A DNA stretch of 64,000 nucleotides from Desemzia sp. RIT 804 (GTDB lineage: Bacteria; Bacillota; Bacilli; Lactobacillales; Carnobacteriaceae), in the NCBI RefSeq assembly GCF_016892605.1, contig NZ_JAFEMV010000003.1, forward strand, positions 1 through 64,000. The letters run 5' to 3'. Position numbers and translations under genes: made by a program. The notes under the pieces are model-generated. The model did not search any database. It had not been told where the DNA came from and worked only from the letters and a program-made list of their open reading frames with translations. Positions 34,102-42,635 of this stretch are shown piece after piece; within the stretch, counting starts at the first letter, position 1, and every line of letters begins with the position of its first letter.

Positions 34102-35747
34102 TCCCCACTCCCCCTTCCAATGTCTGCCGCTACCTCTTCTTGATATCGGCGTCTGCTTTCGCTGTTATCTGTTCTCGTCTCTGTTTTGATTGTTCGCAGT
34201 GAGGGCAAATACCTCTTAACGCTTTTTTCAAATGCCAAGCGGTATCTTTTTTGCATCTCCTGAACTCCCCAGTGGATCAAATGAGCAGGAGCACCAGGAT
34301 TCGTCTCACTTTCCGCATTTGGCATAGTCAAATTGCTTTCTACTCCCACTTTACGAAGTGCTACATGAAAGTAAACATTTTTGGTATCCAGAAAGTAACG
34401 CAGCCAACGCTGCAAATATTCTTTATCGATTTTGCGATGGATTTTGTAATATTGCTGATAAGAAGCAAAAGAGTTTTCAGACATCCTTTCCTTCAAGCGT
34501 GAAAAACTGTCATACCGATAATTGATACCTACTCCTTTTTTCTCTATTCCAAACGATTCTCTAGGAATCCCTGCTGTTTCGATGATTCTTCTTGGGATTG
34601 GCCGATCATACGAGCCACCGACTGAGTATGGCTCCATCTCAGGAGTATTGCTAAGTTTCCATAGACTTTCCCACTGAGTACCGCCAAAAGTCGGAATAGG
34701 GGTAAAAATATATCCTACCCGCAACCGGTGTTCGATGAGCGATACACCTGTCAGAACATCATCGGGAAACCGAAATTCTTCGTTGGCATCTGCTCTGTCT
34801 TTGCCCCAAAATTCATCGCCTTCTTCTCCAAAAATAACGATATTATTCGCCATTTCCTCTTCAAAAGATGTATAAACGACGCCGCTGCCCAACTCACCAG
34901 TGGATACAAATTCTGTCTCTGTCAAATTTTGGTTGGATAAATAAGCTGAAGCATCTTTTAAAATGATGGAAGAATAACCTAATTGTTCAGCAATTTCTAA
35001 TCCACAGTCTTCTTCATAAGTAGCTGGTCGGTCAAAAGATAAAGCTGTATCACAGCCCACTTCTTTAGCAAGAACAGCACAAGCTGCTGAATCATAGCCA
35101 TTCGAAATGGTCGTCACTATTCCATAAGCAGACTGCCTAGATGAGCTTTTTGCATTTTCAACAAATTGCTGCAGTGTATGACTTAAAAGTGAACGATAAT
35201 GAGTAAAACTTTCAAAGGGTACCATCTTTGGTTTCTTTTCTTTACTGATGGATAGCTGGTCATCAACTACCAAGTTGCAGTAATAATGCAAATACAGTTC
35301 TTTATGTCCTTTCAACGGTATCCAGTCTTTATAGTGATACAGCCCTTTTAGAATCGAGTTTAAGTCCTTTTCATAATCCATATATCGAGGGTTCAATCGT
35401 GCATGAGCTAAATGCAGTGCAAACGGCATCGAATTGGAGACGATCAGTTTATGTTTCAAGCGAATGGTATGCAAACGATCTAGTGTATGGCTGGATGTCA
35501 CGAACATAAAGGACTTTTCAACTCTATCTTGATCTTGGTTCATTCTTCCGCCTGATCCATTAAAGAAATCAGCTCGGTCAAATCGTCCTTCTATAAATTC
35601 TCCATCCCATGCCCCTTCTACGAAAAATGTTTTTTGCGTCTCGACATTCTTTCCATGATAAACGGCTACATCAAGGGTATCTTTCTCAACGATTGCTCCC
35701 CAGGCCATTTTCGGAAGCTGCTGCATTTCGATATAAGTGATCTTCAT
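34098..35747 (-). CDS. Asparagine-synthetase-like protein 1 (no glutaminase Cys)
   Basis: The 549-residue protein is a paralogue of the next gene, alike along the whole length (shared VEGAWDGEF, YEKDLNSILKGL, GSYDRPIPRRI). The PP-loop is SNGYDSAACA and the second motif FGEEGDEFWG is close to the GEGADELFGG of asparagine synthetases. Position 2 is Lys, so no glutamine hydrolysis is expected. Enzymes of this build adenylate a carboxylate and let an amine attack it. Its start overlaps the PLP enzyme gene by 62 bases, unusually long; AAGGAG is 8 nt before the ATG. Function inferred only. Confidence 0.8.
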   Translation of the reverse strand: MKITYIEMQQLPKMAWGAIVEKDTLDVAVYHGKNVETQKTFFVEGAWDGEFIEGRFDRADFFNGSGGRMNQDQDRVEKSFMFVTSSHTLDRLHTIRLKHKLIVSNSMPFALHLAHARLNPRYMDYEKDLNSILKGLYHYKDWIPLKGHKELYLHYYCNLVVDDQLSISKEKKPKMVPFESFTHYRSLLSHTLQQFVENAKSSSRQSAYGIVTTISNGYDSAACAVLAKEVGCDTALSFDRPATYEEDCGLEIAEQLGYSSIILKDASAYLSNQNLTETEFVSTGELGSGVVYTSFEEEMANNIVIFGEEGDEFWGKDRADANEEFRFPDDVLTGVSLIEHRLRVGYIFTPIPTFGGTQWESLWKLSNTPEMEPYSVGGSYDRPIPRRIIETAGIPRESFGIEKKGVGINYRYDSFSRLKERMSENSFASYQQYYKIHRKIDKEYLQRWLRYFLDTKNVYFHVALRKVGVESNLTMPNAESETNPGAPAHLIHWGVQEMQKRYRLAFEKSVKRYLPSLRTIKTETRTDNSESRRRYQEEVAADIGRGSGE

Positions 35748-36699
35748 CTCTCACACTCCTTGTATAACTAAATTTTTGAAACTGATCAAAGAAAAGAGGA
35801 TTGCTTCCAGTGTGCACAAATAAAATCGTTTGATGCTCTATTTGGTGCTCTTTAATGTATTGCATCATGCCCCAGTAAGCTTTACCGGTATATGTGGGAT
35901 CTAACGCAATTCCTTCGTGTATAAAAACCTGCTTGATAATTTCTGTAATACCTTCGTGAAATTTACCATAGCCTCCTGCTCGATATCGGTCATCAAAAAT
36001 AACTGCATCTTCTGAGAGGGGTGGCTGCGAGTGATTTTCCAGATAGGAAGTGGCTGATTCCAATACGACGGGTCTGCCATTTTCCTCGTCTCTTGCAATA
36101 CTGATACCAACGATTTTTTTTGTATCTCCAGACAAGTGGTTCCCACAAATCAAACCAGCTTGTGTAGTCCCTGTTCCAGAAGCATGAAAAATCATATCAA
36201 AGATCAAGTTTTCTTCTGCTTCTGTTGTTTTGATTTCATGATAGGCATCTACATAGGCTTGTGTTCCATTGTGTCCGTGACCACCTCCTTGAATAAAGTA
36301 AGGGCGCAAACCATCTTGCTTTAATTGTTCTATCGTTTGTTGGATTGTATCCCTGACTTGGGATAATGGAGTGAAAATCAGTTTTGCATTGAGGGTTTCA
36401 ACGAGTCGCTGATTCATTGTGGGGGTATTTTGAGAAGAAGGAGAAATAATCAAACAAGGGTATCCTTTTGCTGCAGCAACCGCTGCTATGACTCGACAAT
36501 GGTTAGAACTGCTGCTGCCATAAGTCACCAGGCAATTCGCTTGTTGTTGTTCCATATCTTGTAAAAAATAGTAGGCTTTTCGTGCTTTGTTGCCGCCGAA
36601 TGATAAGGGAATCAAATCTTCTCTTTTCATATAAAAACGATTGTGTTGGAAAGTTTCTGTTAATTGCTGAATCGGTGTCGGTGTGAAGAATGGCTTCAT
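35686..36699 (-). CDS. PLP enzyme, D-cysteine desulfhydrase/ACC deaminase family
   Basis: The 337-residue protein has the PLP Lys in SFGGNKARKAYY, the conserved YGSSSSNHCR with the Ser that distinguishes this family, and the phosphate-binding loop HASGTGTTQAGLI. Relatives cleave D-cysteine or 1-aminocyclopropane-1-carboxylate; some are used for making or modifying D-amino or diamino acids. In this locus it likely supplies or alters the amino acid used by the ligases. Its last 62 bases overlap the next gene and encode a tail (after FSYTRSVRDEDH) not usual for the family. GAGGTG precedes the ATG. Confidence 0.85.
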   Translation of the reverse strand: MKPFFTPTPIQQLTETFQHNRFYMKREDLIPLSFGGNKARKAYYFLQDMEQQQANCLVTYGSSSSNHCRVIAAVAAAKGYPCLIISPSSQNTPTMNQRLVETLNAKLIFTPLSQVRDTIQQTIEQLKQDGLRPYFIQGGGHGHNGTQAYVDAYHEIKTTEAEENLIFDMIFHASGTGTTQAGLICGNHLSGDTKKIVGISIARDEENGRPVVLESATSYLENHSQPPLSEDAVIFDDRYRAGGYGKFHEGITEIIKQVFIHEGIALDPTYTGKAYWGMMQYIKEHQIEHQTILFVHTGSNPLFFDQFQKFSYTRSVRDEDHLYRNAAASENGLGSNR

Positions 36700-36721
36700 C
36701 TGATTTCACCTCACTTCGTAC

Positions 36722-37687
36722 TCATTTGCGGTATGCGGGGAAATATCCTTCTTGAACATCACTCACCTGTTCAACCAACTTTTCATAAATAGCTGAATTG
36801 CGAATTTTTGTTCCTCGATAAATTGGATAGCTTGCCACTTTAGCGGTAAACCGTTTTTTATACTTCTCTAAACTGCTTCCGGCTTTCGCCGAACCAAGAT
36901 CAAACACTCTCTTACCGTATGCTTCTGCATAGCTAGCGGCTTCATAAATCAGCAAGCTATTGGGCTGTAAGTGTTTGTAGTCTGGATCCGTTGCTGCAAA
37001 ATGGTAATGGACAACATCTTCTCCCACTAACAACATAGCAGCTGAAATCACTTTTTCGTTTAGTAATGCTACTGCAAATACTACTTTATCAGGATAAAAA
37101 TCAAAATAACGCTGTAGAAACTGTTTGTCGAGTTGATAATACTCACTGAAATGATGTTCTTCTGCTGTCATTTGATACAATCTTAAAAACTCATCAATAA
37201 AATCAGGATTAGAAGTAAAACGAATAATGACGTTGTTTTTTATAGCTTTTCTGATTTGCTGACGTAGAGTAGAACTGTAGGCTTCATTGAAAAAATCTGT
37301 TGTCAGGTCTGTACAGTACACTTCTCCAAAATGAGAAATCGTGTATTCTTCTTCAAACCATTGTGCCTGCTTCAACCATGGACTAAAACGAATGTACTCG
37401 GCGATAATATGTTCGCGGGCACAATAATCGTCAAATGCCATACTAAATTGATGAATAAGCATCTTTTCTTTTCCTTCTTGCGCTTGTTCGACCCAGATAC
37501 CTCCTTGCCCACGCGGAGTAACTAAATCATAATATTGGATACCCTCGACAATTGCTGCTGGACGTTTGATAAAAGGATATACAATGCGTCCTTCTTCTCT
37601 TTCAAATAAGTAATGAAGCGTTTCTCCTCCTTCTTTATCCTGCTGAAGGACACCCCACCCTTTATCCATATAAAAACTTTTTATCAT
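36722..37687 (-). CDS. FemAB/GNAT-like acyltransferase
   Basis: The 321-residue protein belongs to the GNAT fold group that includes FemABX and BioF2-type acetyltransferases. Seen are an N-terminal half-domain, SSTLRQQIRKAIKNN, and a second half with HYHFAATDPDYKHLQPNSLL and VFDLGSAKAGSSLEKYKKRF. FemABX proteins transfer amino acids from tRNA to peptidoglycan precursors; others transfer acyl groups from CoA. In this locus it could acylate the free amino group of a 4-amino sugar, taking the place of the missing PglD. It overlaps the initiating transferase gene by 4 bases. Confidence 0.78.
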   Translation of the reverse strand: MIKSFYMDKGWGVLQQDKEGGETLHYLFEREEGRIVYPFIKRPAAIVEGIQYYDLVTPRGQGGIWVEQAQEGKEKMLIHQFSMAFDDYCAREHIIAEYIRFSPWLKQAQWFEEEYTISHFGEVYCTDLTTDFFNEAYSSTLRQQIRKAIKNNVIIRFTSNPDFIDEFLRLYQMTAEEHHFSEYYQLDKQFLQRYFDFYPDKVVFAVALLNEKVISAAMLLVGEDVVHYHFAATDPDYKHLQPNSLLIYEAASYAEAYGKRVFDLGSAKAGSSLEKYKKRFTAKVASYPIYRGTKIRNSAIYEKLVEQVSDVQEGYFPAYRK

Positions 37688-38373
37688 TTGACAACCTCCT
37701 CGGTTCTTTCCTTTTGATTTTTTTGAGAATTTTCCGCTGTATTCTGGTTGGGCTCTTTCTCGATAAACTTAGCGGCTGTTTTAAATAAGAGAAGTAAATC
37801 TGTGCTAAAAGAGAGTTTTTCTAAATAATGAATGTCCTCTATTATTCGTTGATTCCACTCCACATTATTCCGGTATTTGATTTGAGCGGACCCAGTAAGA
37901 CCTGGCTTGACCAAAAAACGTTTTTTAGCCCAATCTGGATAAGCAGCGTATCCGGCATATGGTGCATAAGTAACTGGCGGCCGTGGTCCAACCAATGACA
38001 TATCACCTTTTAGAATATTGATCAATTGCGGAAGTTCGTCTAGACTTGTCGTGCGCAAAAACAAACCAACTTTAGTGATCCGTGCATCCTTAAAGCTATA
38101 AATCTGTAGTCCACTACCTATGTGTTCAGCACCAACAACCATCGTACGAAATTTAATGATTCGAAACGTTTTGCCGTATTGACCGATACGTTCTTGCAAA
38201 AAGAAGACAGGACCTTTAGAATCCAAACGAATCAACACAGCGATCACTAGCAGGGGCAACAATAAAAACAGCAATCCTACGAAAGAGAGTGTCATATCTA
38301 TCAGACGTTTGACATAACGTGTATAAAACGAGAGGTGCTTAAAATTTAACGAAGAGATTTTCTCCATAATCAT
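37684..38373 (-). CDS. Initiating sugar-phosphate transferase (PglC/WcaJ-type)
   Basis: The 229-residue protein is a polyprenyl-phosphate glycosyl-1-phosphate transferase. It has a membrane segment with KRLIDMTLSFVG, then GPVFFLQERIGQYGKTF, the catalytic DE in TTSLDELPQLINILKGDMSLVGPRPP and KPGLTGSAQI. It loads the first sugar phosphate on undecaprenyl phosphate. The short, single-segment form is the PglC type, which fits a diamino or 4-amino sugar. Several in-frame ATG codons compete; 38373 is 8 nt after AAGGTG, while 38379 is only 2 nt away. First gene of the operon. Confidence 0.85.
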   Translation of the reverse strand: MIMEKISSLNFKHLSFYTRYVKRLIDMTLSFVGLLFLLLPLLVIAVLIRLDSKGPVFFLQERIGQYGKTFRIIKFRTMVVGAEHIGSGLQIYSFKDARITKVGLFLRTTSLDELPQLINILKGDMSLVGPRPPVTYAPYAGYAAYPDWAKKRFLVKPGLTGSAQIKYRNNVEWNQRIIEDIHYLEKLSFSTDLLLLFKTAAKFIEKEPNQNTAENSQKNQKERTEEVVK

Positions 38374-38382
38374 AGTCATCAC

Positions 38383-38750
38383 ACCTTTTGGTAGATTTAA
38401 TTTTTAGGATGAAAAACAGAGAGTAATTAGGAAGGAAATTCAAATTGATGAATTGATTAGATGGTAATTAAAACGCGGAGTCTTGCAGTAAACAGCTACA
38501 TAATAGTAGGTATGCTAAAAAAGGGACGATTCGATTAAGTAAAATGAGTATAGATAAAAATGTGGGTTGAAAATTGAGGTAAAGAAAAATACAAAATAGA
38601 GAAATACAAAAAAAGTAGTATATGAAAGAGTTATCCAGAATGGATAAGATAGGAAAGTTGCTATCTTAAGGAAGATAGGCAAGTTGGTTTGAAGCGAGGT
38701 GAAAATGAGAGAATTGCCATTTATTTAACTTGGCTCAAGTATAGCACGCT
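38383..38750 (-). promoter_or_regulatory. EPS operon promoter and long leader
   Basis: On the minus strand TGC-TATACT (-10 at 38738-38743, TG at 38745-38746) is an extended -10 promoter with a poor -35. The transcript would have a leader of about 350 nt before the first gene. This leader contains two small perfect hairpins, CTATCTT/AAGATAG (38662-38679) and TTATCC/GGATAA (about 38631-38649), but no recognised riboswitch or clear terminator. I infer that regulation may act on this leader. Confidence 0.55.
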
Positions 38751-38990
38751 TTATTTTATGATTGAAAGCCATTGCACTACCAGATCATCATTTTGTCACA
38801 AAGTTGTGTCTGAAAATTGACAACCTTGTTGAAGTACAAGGAGCAATAGACATGATCTGGATATCATAAAATCTTTTTAAAACAGTATTTAGGGCTGTTC
38901 TGACTTGTATTTATTTTCTGTATACTCTGAATAAAAATGACAAAGAATGGATTTAAACATTATTTCTGGTGTGTCTTAAAAACAGATTGA

Positions 38991-39019
38991 TTTACATCTT
39001 ATTTTGCGAGCGGTACTAT
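38991..39019 (+). promoter_or_regulatory. Promoter of the acidic lipoprotein gene
   Basis: TTTACA (38991-38996), a 17-nt spacer and TACTAT (39014-39019) precede the lipoprotein gene by 30 bases. Confidence 0.55.
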
Positions 39020-39048
39020 AAAAATAAGAAAACAAGGAGGTCTTTTTT

Positions 39049-39831
39049 ATGACAAAAGTATCTTACAAACCCTTAATAGCTCTTGGGGTATGCGGTATGT
39101 TACTTGCCGGATGCTCTTCTGATTCAGATTCAGAATCGGCGGAATCTTCTACGCAAATCGAAGAGCCAGAAAGCAGTGAATCTGAGACTGAATCATCAAG
39201 CAGTCAGGAAGAAACGAGTGATGCCTCAGAAGAAGAAAGCGAGTCCTCTGAATCAGAACTCAGCTCTGAGTTGGAAATGGATCCGGCTGTTGTCTTACTG
39301 CCAACTTATCTGCCGGAAAACAACAACGCCAGTATCGTAACCAATACGGAAAATGAATATACAGTTGCTTACACTGACGAACAAGGAAACAATTTAGCTG
39401 CCGTATCCGGAATCATTTATACAGATGCCGGCACAGCTTTAGCTGAAATGGAAGAAAAAATGAATGGAGCTGTCTCTGTAACACCAAATGAAGAAACAGC
39501 TGTAGACTTAGGTTATGGTATTACCGGTTATGGAGAAGGTGCTGCAGGAAACCAATATTTCAGCTGGGAAGAAGGTAATTGGGACTTCACTATTCATTCT
39601 CTAACTATGGATGAAATGGATGCACCTGGAATAGCGAAGAAAATCGTTGATTATTTGGAAGAAAATATGCTCCCTGCGCCAAGTGAAAAAGGTATGGTAC
39701 TGATTGATTATCCTCAAGGTGGAGAAACCGTCTCTGTAGACATCATGTGGCAAAAAGAAAATCGTGTCTACGAACTCTCTACTAGCCAAGTACCACTAGA
39801 AGCTTTGGAAATGGTAGTGTCAATGGAATAA
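39049..39831 (+). CDS. Lipoprotein with Ser/Glu-rich linker
   Basis: The 260-residue protein has a lipoprotein signal with lipobox LLAGC (Cys22), then about 55 residues made almost wholly of Ser, Glu, Asp and Thr, which act as a spacer across the wall, and a folded domain of about 180 residues starting near AVVLLPTYLPENN. The domain ends with a strand pattern VLIDYPQGGETVSV then IMWQKENRVYELS, like a DUF4367/outer lipoprotein type sensor domain, but no family is claimed. AACAAGGAGG precedes the ATG. It is divergent from the EPS operon and ends with a strong terminator. Confidence 0.78.
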   Translation: MTKVSYKPLIALGVCGMLLAGCSSDSDSESAESSTQIEEPESSESETESSSSQEETSDASEEESESSESELSSELEMDPAVVLLPTYLPENNNASIVTNTENEYTVAYTDEQGNNLAAVSGIIYTDAGTALAEMEEKMNGAVSVTPNEETAVDLGYGITGYGEGAAGNQYFSWEEGNWDFTIHSLTMDEMDAPGIAKKIVDYLEENMLPAPSEKGMVLIDYPQGGETVSVDIMWQKENRVYELSTSQVPLEALEMVVSME

Positions 39832-39854
39832 ACGGATTTTCCTTGGGTCACTTA

Positions 39855-39902
39855 TAAAAAAACCTTGCAGAACGGCTATGGTCGTTTTGCAAGGTTTTTT
39901 AT
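39855..39902 (+). terminator. Rho-independent terminator
   Basis: AAAACCTTGCAGAACG pairs with CGTTTTGCAAGGTTTT around a 7-nt loop and is followed by T. It ends the lipoprotein gene. Confidence 0.9.
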
Positions 39903-40109
39903 GGCGCTTTCATTAAAAACAAAACCTATTTTTTCATTTTAAATTCATTTTTTCGATAAAAAAGATTGCTCTTATGACTGATTAGGTGTTAAGATAGCGG
40001 GTAATATTAGAAATACATTAAATAGTACCATGATAAAATATACTAGTCTAATATCTTTCAGTTAATCTGAACAGATAGAAAGATTAGTAACCATTTGAGG
40101 AGGATGAGT

Positions 40110-40928
40110 ATGGAAAAGAAAAAAAGCTGGCAAAATTATCCGCTGCAGATTATGGTGTTGATTTTCACCGTTATCGCTGAGCTGATCGGAACACAACGTA
40201 TACCTTTGGGGAGATTTTCTTTTACCTTAGCACCATTGATTTTCTCAATGATCTTAATGACCTTATTTTATTTAATTCCCAAGCAAAAAATAATCACAGA
40301 AAAAAGTACTCCTCACGCTTCTGAAATGATGGCTTTGGCTGGCGGTTTATTGCTTGCTAAGCTGGGTGTTTCCAGTGGGGCTGCTATTGAAGAAGTTCTC
40401 AGCGCTGGAATTCCTGTTATTCTGCAAAATTTAGGAGAAGGTTTTTCTTTTGTCATCGGACTGCCGCTCGCTGTTTTGGTCTTCGGTATGGGACGCGAAT
40501 CTATCGGTATGACATTCGGAGTCAGCCGTGAAGCGAACGTTACATTGGTCTCAGAAAAATATGGCGCTGAATCGCCGGAATTTCGCGGTGTTATGACGAA
40601 CTATATCGTTGGGACCGTATTTGGTGTTATTGCTGTTAGTTTCTTGATGTCTGTACTAGCAGAAATGTCTTTTATTTCCCCTATCTCGCTGGCATTAGCC
40701 TCGGGTATTGGTTCAGCTTCTATGATGGTAGGAGGGTTAGGGACACTGCTGGAACGTTATCCAGAAATAGCGACCGAATTGGAGGCCTATGCGGCGATCT
40801 CCAATCTCGTTTCTTCAGTAATCAGTATTTATACTGCATTGTTTATCGGATTGCCTCTGACCGAACGTGTGTATAAATGGTTGAACAATGGAAAAAAGGA
40901 ACAGGTGAGCGAATATGGAAAAAGCTAA
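40110..40928 (+). CDS. DUF3100 family membrane protein
   Basis: The 272-residue protein has about eight hydrophobic segments and the family stretches ELIGTQRIPLGRFSFTLAPL, GMGRESIGMTFGVSREANV and ASGIGSASMMVGG. DUF3100 proteins are putative transporters of unknown substrate. ATG 40110 is 6 nt after GAGGAGG; two upstream in-frame starts (TTG 40095, ATG 40104) overlap that site. It forms a tight operon with a small membrane protein and an M20 amidohydrolase, which suggests uptake or export of an acylated amino acid or small peptide that the hydrolase splits. Confidence 0.85.
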   Translation: MEKKKSWQNYPLQIMVLIFTVIAELIGTQRIPLGRFSFTLAPLIFSMILMTLFYLIPKQKIITEKSTPHASEMMALAGGLLLAKLGVSSGAAIEEVLSAGIPVILQNLGEGFSFVIGLPLAVLVFGMGRESIGMTFGVSREANVTLVSEKYGAESPEFRGVMTNYIVGTVFGVIAVSFLMSVLAEMSFISPISLALASGIGSASMMVGGLGTLLERYPEIATELEAYAAISNLVSSVISIYTALFIGLPLTERVYKWLNNGKKEQVSEYGKS

Positions 40929-41376
40929 ATTAAATAACGTAATGATTTTAGATTGGTTAATGGCTTTACTCATAACTGGGATTATCGTCCTTATCGGTAA
41001 CATCCTTGGTTACGGAGCAACGATCACTCAATCTATTTATGGCATTCTTTGGTTGCTATTGTTTACGCTTGGCGGCTTGATTTTTAAACAAATCATTCCA
41101 CTCAATTTGCCTGCTATGGCGTATATTTCGTCGATCGCCATACTCTTTTCGATTCCTCTTTCGCCGGTTTCTGATCTTGTCATCACGCATGTGGAACAAA
41201 TCAGTTTGCTTGCTTTGTGTACGCCTATTTTGGCATATGCGGGGGTATCGATCGGTAAAGATTGGCCGGCATTTCGTAAAATCGGCTATAAAGGAGCTAT
41301 CGTCAGTATTTTGGTTATCATGGGAACTGTATTGGCATGTGTTGTATTTTCAGAGATTTTATTTCGGATTTTCTAA
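40915..41376 (+). CDS. Small membrane partner of the DUF3100 protein
   Basis: The 153-residue protein has four or five hydrophobic segments and overlaps the DUF3100 gene by 14 bases. It likely forms the second half of the same membrane complex, since split transporters are often encoded this way. Segment motifs include GYGATITQSIYGI and YAGVSIGKDWPAFR. No independent family function is known to me. Confidence 0.78.
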   Translation: MEKAKLNNVMILDWLMALLITGIIVLIGNILGYGATITQSIYGILWLLLFTLGGLIFKQIIPLNLPAMAYISSIAILFSIPLSPVSDLVITHVEQISLLALCTPILAYAGVSIGKDWPAFRKIGYKGAIVSILVIMGTVLACVVFSEILFRIF

Positions 41377-41391
41377 GGAGGAAGATTTAAT

Positions 41392-42609
41392 TTGGCTCAA
41401 ATAAACATGGTTCAAATAGATGTGGTTCAATTGGCAAAAGATGCAGAAACAGACATTATCAACTGGCGGAGGGATCTGCATCAAATCCCTGAATTAGGGT
41501 TGGAACTCCCGCGTACAGTGAAATACGTAACTCAAACATTAGAAACTTACGGCGTTGATTACGATGCCTCCTATGTAAACGGCAATGCTGTTGTCGGACT
41601 GATCAAAGGGACGAAATCAGGCCCAAATAAAGATCGTGTGTTAGGCTTACGTGCCGACATGGATGGCTTGCCGGTCCAAGAACAAACGGGACTGCCATTT
41701 GCATCGATAAACCAAAATATGCATGCTTGCGGACATGATGGTCATACAGCCATGCTATTGGGTGCCGCAAAAATTCTACAAGAAAACCGTCATCTCTTTA
41801 GCGGTGCCGTTAAATTATTGTTCCAACCAGGCGAAGAATATCCTGGCGGTGCTAAACCGATGATTGATGAAAAAGCATTGGAAAATCCTAAAGTGACTCG
41901 TGTATTGGGTTTCCATGAAGGTCAAATCGACCCGCATACACCAAAAGGCAAAATCGGGTATAAATTTGGACCGATGATGGCTTCTATGGATCGTTTTCTC
42001 ATTGAAGTTAAAGGCAAAGGTTATCATGGGGCTTATCCTGAGCTTTCAGCTGATCCAGTGAATGCGGTTGGGTATTTGATCACAGCGATCCAATCGATCA
42101 AGAGTCGCAACTTAAGAGCCATCGATCCGGCAGTGGTCTCCGTTACGCGGGTAGCTGGTGGTTTTAATCAAAACGTTATTCCAGACAATGCAGAAATCGA
42201 AGGTACTGTGCGGGCGTTTGACGATGCCATTCGTCAAAAAATCTGTGCTAAGTTAGAACAGATCGCTAAAGGGGTCGGGGAAACATTTGGTGTGGAGTGC
42301 ACCGTAACCTACGACTACAAATATCCTCCTGTAATCAATGATGACAAAGTAACTGCTGAAGTTGTCGATGATCTAACAGAGATTTTCGGTGATGATGTGC
42401 TGATAGAAGTTCATGAGCCTTTGATGGGTGGAGAAGACTTTGCTTATTTCTTGCAAGAAGTTCCGGGGACTTTTCTCTTTTTGAGCAATCCGCGCGATAT
42501 TGAAGGCAGTTTTCATGGTCACCATAATGCTAAATTTGATATTGATGAAACTTACTTATATATGGGTACTGCTTCGTTTGTGCAAGAAGCTTTGAAATAT
42601 TTAGCATAG
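41392..42609 (+). CDS. M20-family amidohydrolase (aminoacylase-like)
   Basis: The 405-residue protein is a metallopeptidase of the M20/M40 amidohydrolase type: RRDLHQIPELGLE, LRADMDGLPVQEQTGLPF, the metal site MHACGHDGHTAML, FQPGEEYPGGAKPMID with the catalytic Glu, and C-terminal GGEDFAYFLQ. Such enzymes release amino acids from N-acyl compounds or deacetylate N-acetyl-diaminopimelate. It starts at TTG 41392, 9 nt after AAGGAGGA. Operon with DUF3100 and its small partner, so the substrate probably enters by that transporter. Confidence 0.88.
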   Translation: MAQINMVQIDVVQLAKDAETDIINWRRDLHQIPELGLELPRTVKYVTQTLETYGVDYDASYVNGNAVVGLIKGTKSGPNKDRVLGLRADMDGLPVQEQTGLPFASINQNMHACGHDGHTAMLLGAAKILQENRHLFSGAVKLLFQPGEEYPGGAKPMIDEKALENPKVTRVLGFHEGQIDPHTPKGKIGYKFGPMMASMDRFLIEVKGKGYHGAYPELSADPVNAVGYLITAIQSIKSRNLRAIDPAVVSVTRVAGGFNQNVIPDNAEIEGTVRAFDDAIRQKICAKLEQIAKGVGETFGVECTVTYDYKYPPVINDDKVTAEVVDDLTEIFGDDVLIEVHEPLMGGEDFAYFLQEVPGTFLFLSNPRDIEGSFHGHHNAKFDIDETYLYMGTASFVQEALKYLA

Positions 42610-42635
42610 AGGAAATCTATTTTATGATGTTGGCA

